From contig NZ_CANKWO010000002.1 in NCBI RefSeq assembly GCF_947487515.1, positions 434,001-498,000 on the forward strand: a DNA stretch of 64,000 bases, given 5' to 3'. This DNA comes from an uncultured Litoreibacter sp. (GTDB lineage: Bacteria > Pseudomonadota > Alphaproteobacteria > Rhodobacterales > Rhodobacteraceae). A model generated the notes under the pieces. That model made no database searches. It had not been told where the DNA came from and was given only the letters and a program-made list of their open reading frames with translations. This document shows, piece after piece, positions 26,355 through 35,534 of this stretch (the stretch's first letter is position 1; each line of letters opens with the position of its first letter). Made by a program: the position numbers and the translations under genes.

Positions 26355-27743
26355 ATGACGAACGACACTTGGGGACAGGCACGTGAAACTCTGCAAACAA
26401 CAATTGGCAAGAATAACTACAAAACTTGGATAGAACCTCTGACGTTCATTTCCTGCGCTGATGGTGTAGCAGAATTTGGCGTTCAAACCAGCTTCCAAGG
26501 TGACTGGGTTTCTCGCAATTTCGGGGACGAAATCTTGCGCCAGTTTGACTCCCTAGGACAGCAAGTCGATCGTTTGAAATTCTCGGTTCAAGCCAATCGT
26601 CCAGTGCAGACGCCTGCGCAAACCTCGGCACCGACACCCACTCCGGCCACCGAAAAATTCACCCAAAAGCCAACCATACAGGCTGCCCGTTCCGATGATT
26701 CCCTGATCGGTGCCCCTTTGGACAAGCGTTTCACTTTTGATCGCTTTGTTGTCGGCAAACCCAATGAACTTGCTCATGCTGCATCGCGCCGCGTCGCCGA
26801 AGGCGGCCCTGTTAGCTTCAATCCACTGTTCCTTTATGGTGGCGTTGGCTTAGGCAAGACCCACTTGATGCATGCTATCGCGTGGGAATTGCAAACCCGA
26901 TCACCGGAGCTAAAGGTCGTCTACCTTTCGGCTGAGCAATTCATGTACCGCTTCATCCAAGCGCTTCGCGACAAGCAGATGATGGATTTCAAAAGCTTGT
27001 TCCGCTCCGTCGACGTCTTAATGGTGGATGATGTTCAGTTCATTGCCGGTAAAGACAGCACGCAAGATGAGTTCTTTCACACGTTTAACGCGCTTATCGA
27101 TCAGCAAAAGCAGATCATCATTTCAGCAGATCGCGCTCCGGGCGAGATTGACGGGCTGGAAGAGCGCATTCGCTCGCGCCTTCAATGGGGTCTGGTTGTT
27201 GACCTGCATCCTACAGATTACGAACTGCGCCTCGGAATTCTGCAGCAAAAAGTCGAGCAGTATCGTGCTCAATACCAAGAGTTGAAGATTTCGAACGGCG
27301 TTCTGGAATTCCTTGCACACCGCATTTCCAACAACGTGCGCGTCTTGGAAGGCGCACTAACACGTTTGTTCGCCTTGGCGTCACTGGTCGGGCGCGAAAT
27401 CACGTTGGAAATGGCACAAGAAAGCCTCGCAGATATTTTGCGCCAATCAGACCGCAAGGTCACGATGGATGAGATCATGCGCAAAACATGTGACTACTAT
27501 AACGTCCGCATGTCCGACCTTTTGTCGCCCAAGCGTTCGCGCAACATCGCGCGCCCGCGACAAATGGCGATGTGGCTGGCCAAGCTGCTGACACAGCGCT
27601 CTTATCCCGAGATCGGCAAGCGTTTTGGCAACCGCGACCACACCACTGTGATCCATGCCGTTCGCAAGATCGATGAGCTCAAAGCCCAAGACAGCCAAGT
27701 TGCAGAAGACGCAGAATTACTTCGGCGCATGCTAGAGGCCTAA
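26355..27743 (+). CDS. dnaA: Chromosomal replication initiator DnaA
   Basis: DnaA is the AAA+ protein that binds DnaA boxes and opens oriC. The 462-aa product has the N-terminal domain I, a linker rich in Pro, Thr and Gln (about residues 83-110) and the Walker A motif GGVGLGKT at 162-169. Walker B VLMVDDVQFI is near 222. The domain IV DNA-binding signature is near 420 (YPEIGKRFGNRDHTTVIHAV). dnaN follows after 107 bp. I find no cluster of DnaA boxes around the gene, so oriC is probably elsewhere. Confidence 0.98.
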   Translation: MTNDTWGQARETLQTTIGKNNYKTWIEPLTFISCADGVAEFGVQTSFQGDWVSRNFGDEILRQFDSLGQQVDRLKFSVQANRPVQTPAQTSAPTPTPATEKFTQKPTIQAARSDDSLIGAPLDKRFTFDRFVVGKPNELAHAASRRVAEGGPVSFNPLFLYGGVGLGKTHLMHAIAWELQTRSPELKVVYLSAEQFMYRFIQALRDKQMMDFKSLFRSVDVLMVDDVQFIAGKDSTQDEFFHTFNALIDQQKQIIISADRAPGEIDGLEERIRSRLQWGLVVDLHPTDYELRLGILQQKVEQYRAQYQELKISNGVLEFLAHRISNNVRVLEGALTRLFALASLVGREITLEMAQESLADILRQSDRKVTMDEIMRKTCDYYNVRMSDLLSPKRSRNIARPRQMAMWLAKLLTQRSYPEIGKRFGNRDHTTVIHAVRKIDELKAQDSQVAEDAELLRRMLEA

Positions 27744-27801
27744 TTGGCTTGACGCCCCTGCCATAAAAGCGGACTTTTCAACAAATTGTTTGCATTAGCG
27801 A

Positions 27802-27823
27802 GCGGAGAGGATAACTTCTCCGC
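27802..27823 (+). promoter_or_regulatory. Hairpin in the dnaN leader
   Basis: GCGGAGA (27802-27808) and TCTCCGC (27817-27823) form a 7-bp stem with an 8-nt loop 27 bp upstream of dnaN. No T-run follows, so it is a leader structure or weak attenuator between dnaA and dnaN rather than a clear terminator. Confidence 0.35.
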
Positions 27824-27850
27824 CCCAGCTATCTTCCAAAGAGGACCGAT

Positions 27851-28969
27851 ATGAAAATCAGTGTCGAGCGTAGCGCCCTGCTCAAGGCTGTGAGCCAAGC
27901 CCAATCGGTTGTTGAACGCCGTAATACCATACCGATTCTCGCCAATGTTCTGATTGAGGCCGAAGGCAACGATGTCACGTTCCGCGCAACTGATCTCGAC
28001 ATCGAAGTGGTGGACAAAGCAGCGGCACAAGTGGAGCGCCCCGGTGCGACAACAGTATCTGCAACAACTTTGCATGAAATTGTTCGCAAATTGCCCGATG
28101 GTGCGCTGGTTTCACTCACCGACGATGGGGCTTCTGGACGCTTGACCGTTGAAGCAGGTCGCTCCAACTTCTCACTCGCGACACTGCCCAAAGAAGACTT
28201 CCCAGTGATGGCAACATCCGAGTATCAGTCAAACTTCTCGGCTCCTGCGCCAATGTTGCGCCGTCTGTTCGACAAGTCAAAATTCGCGATTTCAACCGAA
28301 GAGACCCGCTACTATTTGAACGGCGTCTACATGCACATCTCCGACGGGGATGGTGGCAAGGTACTGCGCTGCGTTGCGACAGACGGCCACCGCCTAGCGC
28401 GTATTGATGCTGATTTGCCTGATGGCGCCGCCGACATGCCCGGCGTAATCGTTCCGCGCAAAACTGTAGCTGAATTGCGCAAACTTCTGGACGATGACGA
28501 CATGCAAATCGCGGTGTCCGTGTCAGAGACAAAAGTGCGCTTCGCCACACCTGACATCACGCTGACTTCAAAGGTCATCGACGGCACATTCCCAGATTAC
28601 ACCCGCGTTATCCCGCAAGGGAACACACGTAAACTGGAAGTGGATGCAACCGAATTTGCCAAGGCCGTTGACCGTGTAGCTACGGTATCATCGGAACGTT
28701 CCCGTGCAGTTAAGCTCTCTCTCGACGAAGATCGCCTGATCTTGTCTGTGAATGCGCCGGACAGCGGTGCCGCCGAAGAAGAACTCGCCGTGGCCTACAG
28801 CGATGAACGTCTGGAGATTGGCTTCAACGCAAAGTACCTTCTTGAAATTGCAGGGCAAGTTGATCGCGAAAACGCGGTCTTCATGTTCAATTCTTCAGGA
28901 GACCCAACCTTGATGCGTGAAGGCAATGACCAGTCGGCAGTCTACGTCGTGATGCCAATGCGCGTTTAA
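27851..28969 (+). CDS. dnaN: DNA polymerase III beta subunit (sliding clamp)
   Basis: DnaN is the ring clamp that tethers DNA polymerase III. The 372-aa product has the three repeated clamp domains, starts MKISVERSALLKAVSQAQSVVE and ends YVVMPMRV, the usual C-terminus. GAGGACCGAT precedes the ATG. Order dnaA-dnaN-recF-gyrB is the ancestral one, here with a LysE-type gene inserted before gyrB. recF starts 9 nt after the stop. Confidence 0.98.
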   Translation: MKISVERSALLKAVSQAQSVVERRNTIPILANVLIEAEGNDVTFRATDLDIEVVDKAAAQVERPGATTVSATTLHEIVRKLPDGALVSLTDDGASGRLTVEAGRSNFSLATLPKEDFPVMATSEYQSNFSAPAPMLRRLFDKSKFAISTEETRYYLNGVYMHISDGDGGKVLRCVATDGHRLARIDADLPDGAADMPGVIVPRKTVAELRKLLDDDDMQIAVSVSETKVRFATPDITLTSKVIDGTFPDYTRVIPQGNTRKLEVDATEFAKAVDRVATVSSERSRAVKLSLDEDRLILSVNAPDSGAAEEELAVAYSDERLEIGFNAKYLLEIAGQVDRENAVFMFNSSGDPTLMREGNDQSAVYVVMPMRV

Positions 28970-28978
28970 CTCACCTAT

Positions 28979-30085
28979 ATGTCGGGGCTACACCTTTCTG
29001 CGTTAACCCTATCACATTTCAGGTCTCACCGGCGCGTGGAGCTGGAACTTGATGATCGCCCAGTTGCGATTTTTGGCTCCAATGGCGCGGGCAAAACCAA
29101 CATATTGGAAGCGGTTTCCATGCTGTCCCCTGGCCGCGGGTTACGTCGCGCGAAGGCGGACGAAATCGTACGAATGCCTGAAGCATTGGGTTGGAAGGTA
29201 TCCGGCATACTTCACAGTTTGGGCCAGACCTATGAGGTGGAAACCCGCGCCGAGGCCGCTGGAAACCGAACCGTCAACATTGACAGCAAAACGTCACCAC
29301 AAACCGCCCTTGGACGCATAGCGCGCGTTGTATGGTTGATCCCAGCCATGGATCGCCTGTGGTTGGAAGGTGCGGAAGGACGGCGTCGCTTCCTTGACCG
29401 TATCACGCTCAGCTTCGAACCCAAACATGCTGAGGCCTCCATTGCCTATGAAAAGGCCATGCGAGAGCGGAATCGCCTTCTCAAAGATATGGTTCGGGAC
29501 GCCATGTGGTACGCTGCTCTTGAAGCTCAAATGGCGGATGCTGGGGCACAGATCATCGCCAACCGGACAGCTGCCCTAATCCGTTTGCAAGCGGCCATGG
29601 AGAACGCGCAAACTTCGTTTCCGACCGCTTCACTCTCGATCGTCTCACCCGATGATGGTGATGATTATTCCGATCCCGAAGCCTTGTTGAATGCACTTCA
29701 GGCATCAAGGGCGACGGATTTACGCGCAGGGCGCACCCTTGTTGGCCCGCATAGGGTCGACATGAGAGCCATCTATTCAGCCAAAAGCATGGAAGCAAAA
29801 CAATGCTCAACCGGTGAACAGAAGGCCTTGCTTCTATCACTGATTCTGGCGAATGCTCGCGCTCTTGCTGAAGATTTTGGCGCTGCACCGATTATTTTGC
29901 TTGATGAAGTCGCAGCACATCTAGACGCGGATCGCCGTGCGGCGCTTTATGATGAGATTTGTTCACTCAAAGCGCAGGCCTGGATGACCGGAACCGGTGC
30001 AGAGCTATTCACAGAGCTGGGTGATCGCGCACAGCACCTGCTCGTTTCAGACAAGGCCAATTCATCCGAGGTGAATTTTCTATGA
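28979..30085 (+). CDS. recF: DNA replication and repair protein RecF
   Basis: RecF is an SMC-like ATPase that loads RecA at single-strand gaps with RecO and RecR. The 368-aa product has Walker A FGSNGAGKTN near residues 33-42, the signature STGEQKALLLSLILA near 275 and Walker B PIILLDEVAAHLD near 305. The stop overlaps the following LysE-type gene by ATGA. Confidence 0.96.
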   Translation: MSGLHLSALTLSHFRSHRRVELELDDRPVAIFGSNGAGKTNILEAVSMLSPGRGLRRAKADEIVRMPEALGWKVSGILHSLGQTYEVETRAEAAGNRTVNIDSKTSPQTALGRIARVVWLIPAMDRLWLEGAEGRRRFLDRITLSFEPKHAEASIAYEKAMRERNRLLKDMVRDAMWYAALEAQMADAGAQIIANRTAALIRLQAAMENAQTSFPTASLSIVSPDDGDDYSDPEALLNALQASRATDLRAGRTLVGPHRVDMRAIYSAKSMEAKQCSTGEQKALLLSLILANARALAEDFGAAPIILLDEVAAHLDADRRAALYDEICSLKAQAWMTGTGAELFTELGDRAQHLLVSDKANSSEVNFL

Positions 30086-30702
30086 CCATCACTGCAACCG
30101 AACTTCTCATCTATGCGGGCGGCCTATTCGTTTTGTTCCTTACCCCCGGTCCGGTTTGGGTCGCACTCTTGGCACGCGCCATGTCGGGCGGGTTTAACTC
30201 CGCTTGGCCGCTCGCTTTGGGTGTGGTTGTCGGGGATGTCATTTGGCCTTTGGTCGCGATCCTTGGTGTCGCTTGGATTGTCGAGCAAGCCGACTGGTTC
30301 ATGGACGTGTTAAGCTGGGTCGCTGTGGTCATGTTTGTGGCAATGGGCGTCCTGTTGATCAAAAACGCAGACGCGAAACTGTCCGAAAACACCTCCCTAA
30401 CCCGCCCGGGAATGTGGGCTGGGTTCATTGCAGGGATGGTAGTGATCCTCTCCAACCCGAAAGCTGTTTTGTTTTACATGGGCGTGCTTCCGGGATTCTT
30501 CGATCTCACGCGGGTCACTTGGCCCGATATTGCAGCAATCTGCCTTCTCAGCCTTTTGGTCCCTTTGATCGGAAATCTGGTGTTGGCCGCATCAGTGGAC
30601 CGGATGCGCAAAGTGTTGAAAGCACCGGGTGCAGTAAAGCGAATGAATGTCGTGGCGGGCTGGCTTTTGATCGCCGTCGGGGTCGTGATTGCGCTCGCAT
30701 GA
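30082..30702 (+). CDS. LysE/RhtB-family exporter
   Basis: The 206-aa product is hydrophobic with about six membrane segments and the LysE/RhtB family N-terminus FLTPGPVWVALLARAMSGGF. Members export amino acids or related small molecules; the substrate cannot be told from sequence. It is translationally coupled to recF (ATGA overlap) and sits between recF and gyrB, where it breaks the usual replication-gene order. Confidence 0.88.
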   Translation: MTITATELLIYAGGLFVLFLTPGPVWVALLARAMSGGFNSAWPLALGVVVGDVIWPLVAILGVAWIVEQADWFMDVLSWVAVVMFVAMGVLLIKNADAKLSENTSLTRPGMWAGFIAGMVVILSNPKAVLFYMGVLPGFFDLTRVTWPDIAAICLLSLLVPLIGNLVLAASVDRMRKVLKAPGAVKRMNVVAGWLLIAVGVVIALA

Positions 30703-30763
30703 TGGGATCAGAGGCCCTTCGCGATCTAGTCGCTGCCAAACCACAATATATTGCGTCAACTAC

Positions 30764-30792
30764 GTGACAATCCCCGCTCAAAAGCCTATATT
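30764..30792 (+). promoter_or_regulatory. Probable gyrB promoter
   Basis: GTGACA (30764-30769), a 17-bp spacer and TATATT (30787-30792) give a good sigma-70-type promoter with a predicted start about 20 bp before the gyrB ATG. Confidence 0.6.
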
Positions 30793-30819
30793 TCGCTTAA
30801 CAAACGCGGGATACTTCAC

Positions 30820-33234
30820 ATGGCCGACAATCAAGAGCAACCAGCCGAATATGGCGCTGATTCTATTAAAGTCCTCAAGGGCTTAGAGGCGGTTCGAAAG
30901 CGCCCTGGTATGTACATCGGCGATACTGATGATGGCTCGGGTTTGCATCACATGGTTTACGAAGTCGTCGACAATGGTATCGACGAAGCTCTGGCTGGTC
31001 ACGCCGACGCTGTGAATGTGAAAATCCATGCCGACAGCTCTGTTTCAGTCAGTGACAACGGGCGCGGAATTCCAGTGGGTATCCACGAGGAAGAAGGCGT
31101 CTCCGCCGCCGAAGTTATCATGACCCAGCTGCATGCTGGCGGTAAGTTTGACAGCAACTCCTACAAAGTGTCTGGCGGTTTGCATGGTGTGGGTGTGTCC
31201 GTTGTGAATGCGCTGTCCAACTGGCTTGAACTGCGCATCTGGCGCGATGGCAAAGAACATATTGCGCGCTTTGAACACGGCGACACCGTCAAACATCTAG
31301 AGGTCGTTGGCCCAACGGATCGCACCGGTACCGAAGTTCGCTTCATGGCGTCTTTGGATACATTTTCCAGCCGCGACTTTATCTTTGATACGTTAGAAAA
31401 GCGTTTGCGTGAATTGGCCTTCCTGAACTCCGGCGTTCGGATCATTTTGGAGGATGAGCGCCCTGCCGAAGCACTGCGTTCCGAACTCTATTATGAAGGC
31501 GGCGTGAAAGAGTTTGTTAAATATCTCGATCGCTCCAAGACTTCCGTGATGTCGGACCCCATTTATGTTGTCGGTGAGAAAGACGACATTGGCGTGGAAG
31601 TCGCGATGTGGTGGAACGACAGTTACAATGAGATGGTTCTGCCGTTTACCAACAACATTCCGCAACGCGATGGTGGAACTCACATGGCGGGATTTCGCGG
31701 GGCGTTGACCCGCACGATCAATGCCTATGCGCAAAGTTCAGGTATTGCCAAAAAGGAAAAGATTTCCTTCACAGGGGACGATGCACGCGAAGGTCTGACC
31801 TGCGTGTTATCCGTTAAAGTTCCAGACCCGAAGTTCTCGTCCCAAACCAAAGATAAATTGGTCTCCTCCGAAGTGCGTCCCGCAGTCGAAGGATTGATGA
31901 ACGAAAAATTGGCCGAATGGTTCGAAGAGAACCCGAATGAGGCCCGCGTGATCGTCTCCAAGATTGTGGAGGCAGCACAGGCCCGCGAAGCTGCGCGTAA
32001 AGCCCGCGAATTGACCCGTCGGAAAAATCCGATGGACATGAATTTCCTGTCATCAAAGTTGAAAGATTGCTCGGATAAAGACCCCTCTAAAACTGAAGTT
32101 TTTCTCGTGGAGGGGGATTCCGCTGGTGGATCGGCTCAAACAGGTCGGGACCGCCAAACGCAAGCCATTTTGCCGCTCAAAGGGAAAATTTTGAACGTAG
32201 AGCGCGCGCGTTTTGATCGCATGCTTGGCAGTCAAGAAATCGGAAACATGGTGATGGCTTTGGGCACCGGCATCGGCCGTGACGAATTCGACATCTCTAA
32301 ATTACGCTACCACAAGATTGTCATTATGACCGACGCCGATGTCGACGGGGCTCACATTCGCACGCTATTGCTGACTTTCTTCTATCGCCAAATGCCCGAA
32401 TTGATCGAGCAGGGGCATCTATATATCGCGCAACCACCTTTGTACAAAGTGGCGCGCGGGCGTTCCGAAGTTTATCTTAAAGATCAATCTTCCATGGAGG
32501 ATTATCTGATCGAACAGGGTGTCGAAGGGGCCGTCCTGAAACTTGCCTCCGGCGAGGAAATCGTCGGTCAGGACCTTCGCCGAGTGATTGAAGAGGCGCG
32601 AATGGTGCGCCGCATTTTGCAAGCTTTCCCGACACATTATCCTCAGCATATTTTGGAGCAATCCGCGATTGCTGGAGCCTTCGCTGCAGGTCAAGTTGAC
32701 CAAGATTTGCAAGGTGTTGCCAACACTGTTGCGGCGCGGTTGGATCTTATCGCCCTGGAGTACGAAAAAGGATGGCAAGGTCGTCCGACCCAAGACAAAG
32801 GCATTCGCTTATGGCGCGTCTTGCGCGGCGTTGACGAAGTCCGCATTCTGGATGGTGGAGTTCTCCGCTCAGGGGAAGCAAGGCGACTTGGTCAACTGAC
32901 CCAAAGCTTGCAAGAAACCTACGGAAAGCCAGCCAAATTGGTACGCAAAGATCGCGAACAGCCTGTCTATGGCCCTATCGATCTTCTGCAGTCGATTCTC
33001 GAAGAAGGGGAAAAAGGGCTGTCGCTCCAACGCTATAAGGGCTTGGGGGAAATGAACCCCGATCAATTGTGGGAAACGACGCTCGATCCTGATGCCAGAA
33101 CACTTCTGCAAGTAAAAGTCGAAGATATGGCCGAAGCCGACGACATCTTCACTAAACTTATGGGGGATGTCGTGGAGCCACGCCGCGATTTCATTCAAAC
33201 AAATGCTCTGAGCGTAGAAAATCTCGATTTTTGA
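30820..33234 (+). CDS. gyrB: DNA gyrase subunit B
   Basis: GyrB is the ATPase subunit of DNA gyrase. The 804-aa product has the GHKL ATPase domain (KRPGMYIGDTDDGSGLHHMV, VSDNGRGIPV, GGLHGVGVSVVNAL), the transducer domain, the TOPRIM motif EGDSAGGS near residue 430 and DADVDGAHIRTLLL near 505, and the C-terminal gyrB block RYKGLGEMNPDQLW. The frame is open 69 nt upstream, but I start at ATG 30820, which gives the normal N-terminus and lies just after the promoter. Confidence 0.98.
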   Translation: MADNQEQPAEYGADSIKVLKGLEAVRKRPGMYIGDTDDGSGLHHMVYEVVDNGIDEALAGHADAVNVKIHADSSVSVSDNGRGIPVGIHEEEGVSAAEVIMTQLHAGGKFDSNSYKVSGGLHGVGVSVVNALSNWLELRIWRDGKEHIARFEHGDTVKHLEVVGPTDRTGTEVRFMASLDTFSSRDFIFDTLEKRLRELAFLNSGVRIILEDERPAEALRSELYYEGGVKEFVKYLDRSKTSVMSDPIYVVGEKDDIGVEVAMWWNDSYNEMVLPFTNNIPQRDGGTHMAGFRGALTRTINAYAQSSGIAKKEKISFTGDDAREGLTCVLSVKVPDPKFSSQTKDKLVSSEVRPAVEGLMNEKLAEWFEENPNEARVIVSKIVEAAQAREAARKARELTRRKNPMDMNFLSSKLKDCSDKDPSKTEVFLVEGDSAGGSAQTGRDRQTQAILPLKGKILNVERARFDRMLGSQEIGNMVMALGTGIGRDEFDISKLRYHKIVIMTDADVDGAHIRTLLLTFFYRQMPELIEQGHLYIAQPPLYKVARGRSEVYLKDQSSMEDYLIEQGVEGAVLKLASGEEIVGQDLRRVIEEARMVRRILQAFPTHYPQHILEQSAIAGAFAAGQVDQDLQGVANTVAARLDLIALEYEKGWQGRPTQDKGIRLWRVLRGVDEVRILDGGVLRSGEARRLGQLTQSLQETYGKPAKLVRKDREQPVYGPIDLLQSILEEGEKGLSLQRYKGLGEMNPDQLWETTLDPDARTLLQVKVEDMAEADDIFTKLMGDVVEPRRDFIQTNALSVENLDF

Positions 33235-33361
33235 CGGAATGTCAGCTTTCGCCGCGATCATTTCTTTGGTGAAGTGAAGTGGCGAAAGATCAGGGTGCGC
33301 GAATTCAATCATTCCTCGGTGTACGGGATCAAAAACCTTCGGGTCCTTAGAGATTTGAAAC

Positions 33362-33390
33362 GCGGTTCATGCTGCAACCGCATGAACCGC
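33362..33390. terminator. Bidirectional hairpin between gyrB and flgI
   Basis: An 11-bp perfect stem GCGGTTCATGC (33362-33372) / GCATGAACCGC (33380-33390) with a 7-nt loop lies between the convergent gyrB and flgI genes. T-tracts are poor on both sides. A second inverted repeat, CTTTCGCC (33246-33253) with GGCGAAAG (33281-33288), sits just after gyrB. I see nothing else in this 191-bp gap. Confidence 0.65.
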
Positions 33391-33425
33391 TTAACAAAGT
33401 GCTTTCTCTTTCAAACTCATCCGCA

Positions 33426-34526
33426 TTACTGAACAATAAATTCCGCATGCAATGCTCCTGCGGCCTTAATACTTTTTAGAATATCAATCATATCCATCGG
33501 CGTGACGCCTAGGGCGTTCAAACCAGAAACTACGTCTTTCAATGTCGCTCCGGGTTCTATTTCAGCCAAACCTGTTCCAGCATCTTCACCAATTGCTGCA
33601 GCAGTTCGCGGGACAACGACAGTTTCACCCTCGGCAAATGGATTGGGTTGAACAACCACAGGTGACTCTTCTATCGTTAAAGTGAGGTTCCCCTGGGCGA
33701 CCGCGACCCGTGAAATTCGAACGTTTTCATCCATCACAATTGTTCCCGACCTTTGGTCAATCACGACTCGCGCACGCCTCTCCGGCTCTACGACAATGTT
33801 CTCAATCCTACTCAATACATGGGCCGGAGATCGAAGGCCCGTTGCATCAATGTTAAGCTCTACAGTCCCCGCATCCAACATTAAGGCCACGCGTTTTCCG
33901 AGAGCAATGTTAATAGTATTTTCGATTTTTTCAGCGGTCGAAAAATCAGGTGTTCTGAGCGCCATTCTCAAGCTCGATAGTTCCGAAAACTCAAACTCGA
34001 CTTCTCGCTCCACTCGTCCACCAGCAGGCACAATTCCCGCTGTCGGGACGCCGTGAACAACTCGCGCGGCTTCTCCTTCTGCTGAAACACCGCCTGCAAT
34101 GACTGTACCTTGTGCGACGACATATACGTCACCGTCAGCTGCATTCAACGGGGTCATAATCAACGTCCCCCCTAACAGACTTTTCGCATCACCAATTGCC
34201 GATACTGTTACATCTACTTTACCACCCGTTCGACTAAAGGCTGGCAGAACCGCGGTAACCAAAACCGCCGCAACATTTTTAGGGCGGAATTGTTCTCCCC
34301 CCACATTCACACCAAGCCGTTCCAAGATGTTGACCATCATTTCCTCGGTGAACGGCGAGTTGCGTAATCCATCACCGGTTCCGTTCAACCCAACCACCAA
34401 CCCGTAGCCAACTAGATCGTTCCCGCGCACGCCGTCAAACTCGACAAGATCTTTCAATCTCACCCCTGAAGCAGAGGCCACTAGGGGGAAGAATGCCAAC
34501 AATGCGATCAATATTGCGCGGCCCAC
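33426..34526 (-). CDS. flgI: Flagellar P-ring protein FlgI
   Basis: FlgI forms the periplasmic P ring. The 366-aa product has a signal peptide (about residues 1-19, ending ASA) and the family blocks VEFDGVRGNDLVGYGLVVGLNGTGD and AAVLVTAVLPAF. It starts with GTG overlapping the flgL stop by one base (TAGTG). It is the last gene of flgE-flgK-flgL-flgI and depends on FlgA, encoded in the other flagellar half. Confidence 0.96.
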   Translation of the reverse strand: MGRAILIALLAFFPLVASASGVRLKDLVEFDGVRGNDLVGYGLVVGLNGTGDGLRNSPFTEEMMVNILERLGVNVGGEQFRPKNVAAVLVTAVLPAFSRTGGKVDVTVSAIGDAKSLLGGTLIMTPLNAADGDVYVVAQGTVIAGGVSAEGEAARVVHGVPTAGIVPAGGRVEREVEFEFSELSSLRMALRTPDFSTAEKIENTINIALGKRVALMLDAGTVELNIDATGLRSPAHVLSRIENIVVEPERRARVVIDQRSGTIVMDENVRISRVAVAQGNLTLTIEESPVVVQPNPFAEGETVVVPRTAAAIGEDAGTGLAEIEPGATLKDVVSGLNALGVTPMDMIDILKSIKAAGALHAEFIVQ

Positions 34527-35533
34527 TAGATGTAGTCCGACAAGCGAAGTTGGGATGTACGTGCAGTCAGCACATAGAGTGACTCAATCTGAAACTGAAC
34601 GGCTTCAAGTTCACTTGCCGTTTCAAAAGGGTCAGCGTAAACGATTTTCGACTTTGCCATTTCAAGAACGCCTCGCTCAACGCTATCCGAGACGCCAGCT
34701 TCGCCTAATGCCGCTTCTATTCTACCCGTATCCCTTTGCATGTTAATCAGCTCCCCCTCAGACGTGATGAGTTGCTCTCCAGCCTGAACAAGTAGGGCCT
34801 GCTTTTCATCATCAGACATAGACATTGTGCCCTCTGAAACGATTGCAACTATTGCTAAACTCTTCAGCATCGAACGGAACGACGGATCATCGGCTTTGGC
34901 AGACAACGATACTTTTTGTGTGTTGGAAATTTGTATGTCCGACTGAATAGCATCACCACCGGCATAGGCCACTGTATCAAAGCCGCCGCCACTGTCGTGG
35001 AACCATGATTCTACCTGGGTAGTGAAATCCGACACGTTCGAGGCAGTGCCGGCAAAGTATCGTATGTGATCTAAAATTTCATCCCCATCGACCAATGGCC
35101 GCTGTTGGGATGCTGTCCCCGAGAACAAGTATTGGCCGGAAACTTCGGTATTCAAATAGGAAACGACTTGATTTAGTTTGTCCGGCGCATCGAAAATTTT
35201 TGCCTCGATAACTGCCGCCTGACCTAAGCTAGCCGCAGACGTCAGGTCTGCACCCAAGGTCGAGATAGCGCTTTGCATCGCCTGAAGACCGGTTTGAATT
35301 CCCGTCACCTTTTGATCCAATCCGTTGCGGGCCTGTTCAAAGGCATCCAACCGACTGAGCGATCGTTCCAACCCAGCAAGAGGCCCAAAGCCTCCGCGGA
35401 GATGGGTGCTCAGATCATGGCGCTCACCAGTTGTTAGTTCGTTCGTAAGGCGTGCGAGATTTGCCTTCAGTCCAGCACTTTGGCGGCGTAACATTAAGTT
35501 CTGACCAAGGTCGCTCAAGCTACCGAAATTCAT
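34526..35533 (-). CDS. flgL: Flagellar hook-filament junction protein FlgL
   Basis: FlgL (HAP3) joins the hook to the filament. The 335-aa product has a flagellin-like N-terminal helix (LMLRRQSAGLKANLARLTNELTTG) and a C-terminal helix (ELEAVQFQIESLYVLTARTSQLRLSDYI region, ending the protein). The middle carries the junction-type QYLFSGTASQQ motif. It starts one base after the flgK stop. Confidence 0.92.
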   Translation of the reverse strand: MNFGSLSDLGQNLMLRRQSAGLKANLARLTNELTTGERHDLSTHLRGGFGPLAGLERSLSRLDAFEQARNGLDQKVTGIQTGLQAMQSAISTLGADLTSAASLGQAAVIEAKIFDAPDKLNQVVSYLNTEVSGQYLFSGTASQQRPLVDGDEILDHIRYFAGTASNVSDFTTQVESWFHDSGGGFDTVAYAGGDAIQSDIQISNTQKVSLSAKADDPSFRSMLKSLAIVAIVSEGTMSMSDDEKQALLVQAGEQLITSEGELINMQRDTGRIEAALGEAGVSDSVERGVLEMAKSKIVYADPFETASELEAVQFQIESLYVLTARTSQLRLSDYI

Positions 35534-35534
35534 T

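Noticed and set aside
25673-27850. Possible oriC around dnaA
   Set aside because: I looked for clustered DnaA boxes upstream of dnaA and in the dnaA-dnaN gap and found only weak single matches (e.g. in the dnaN leader hairpin). Origins in this family often lie elsewhere, so none is called.
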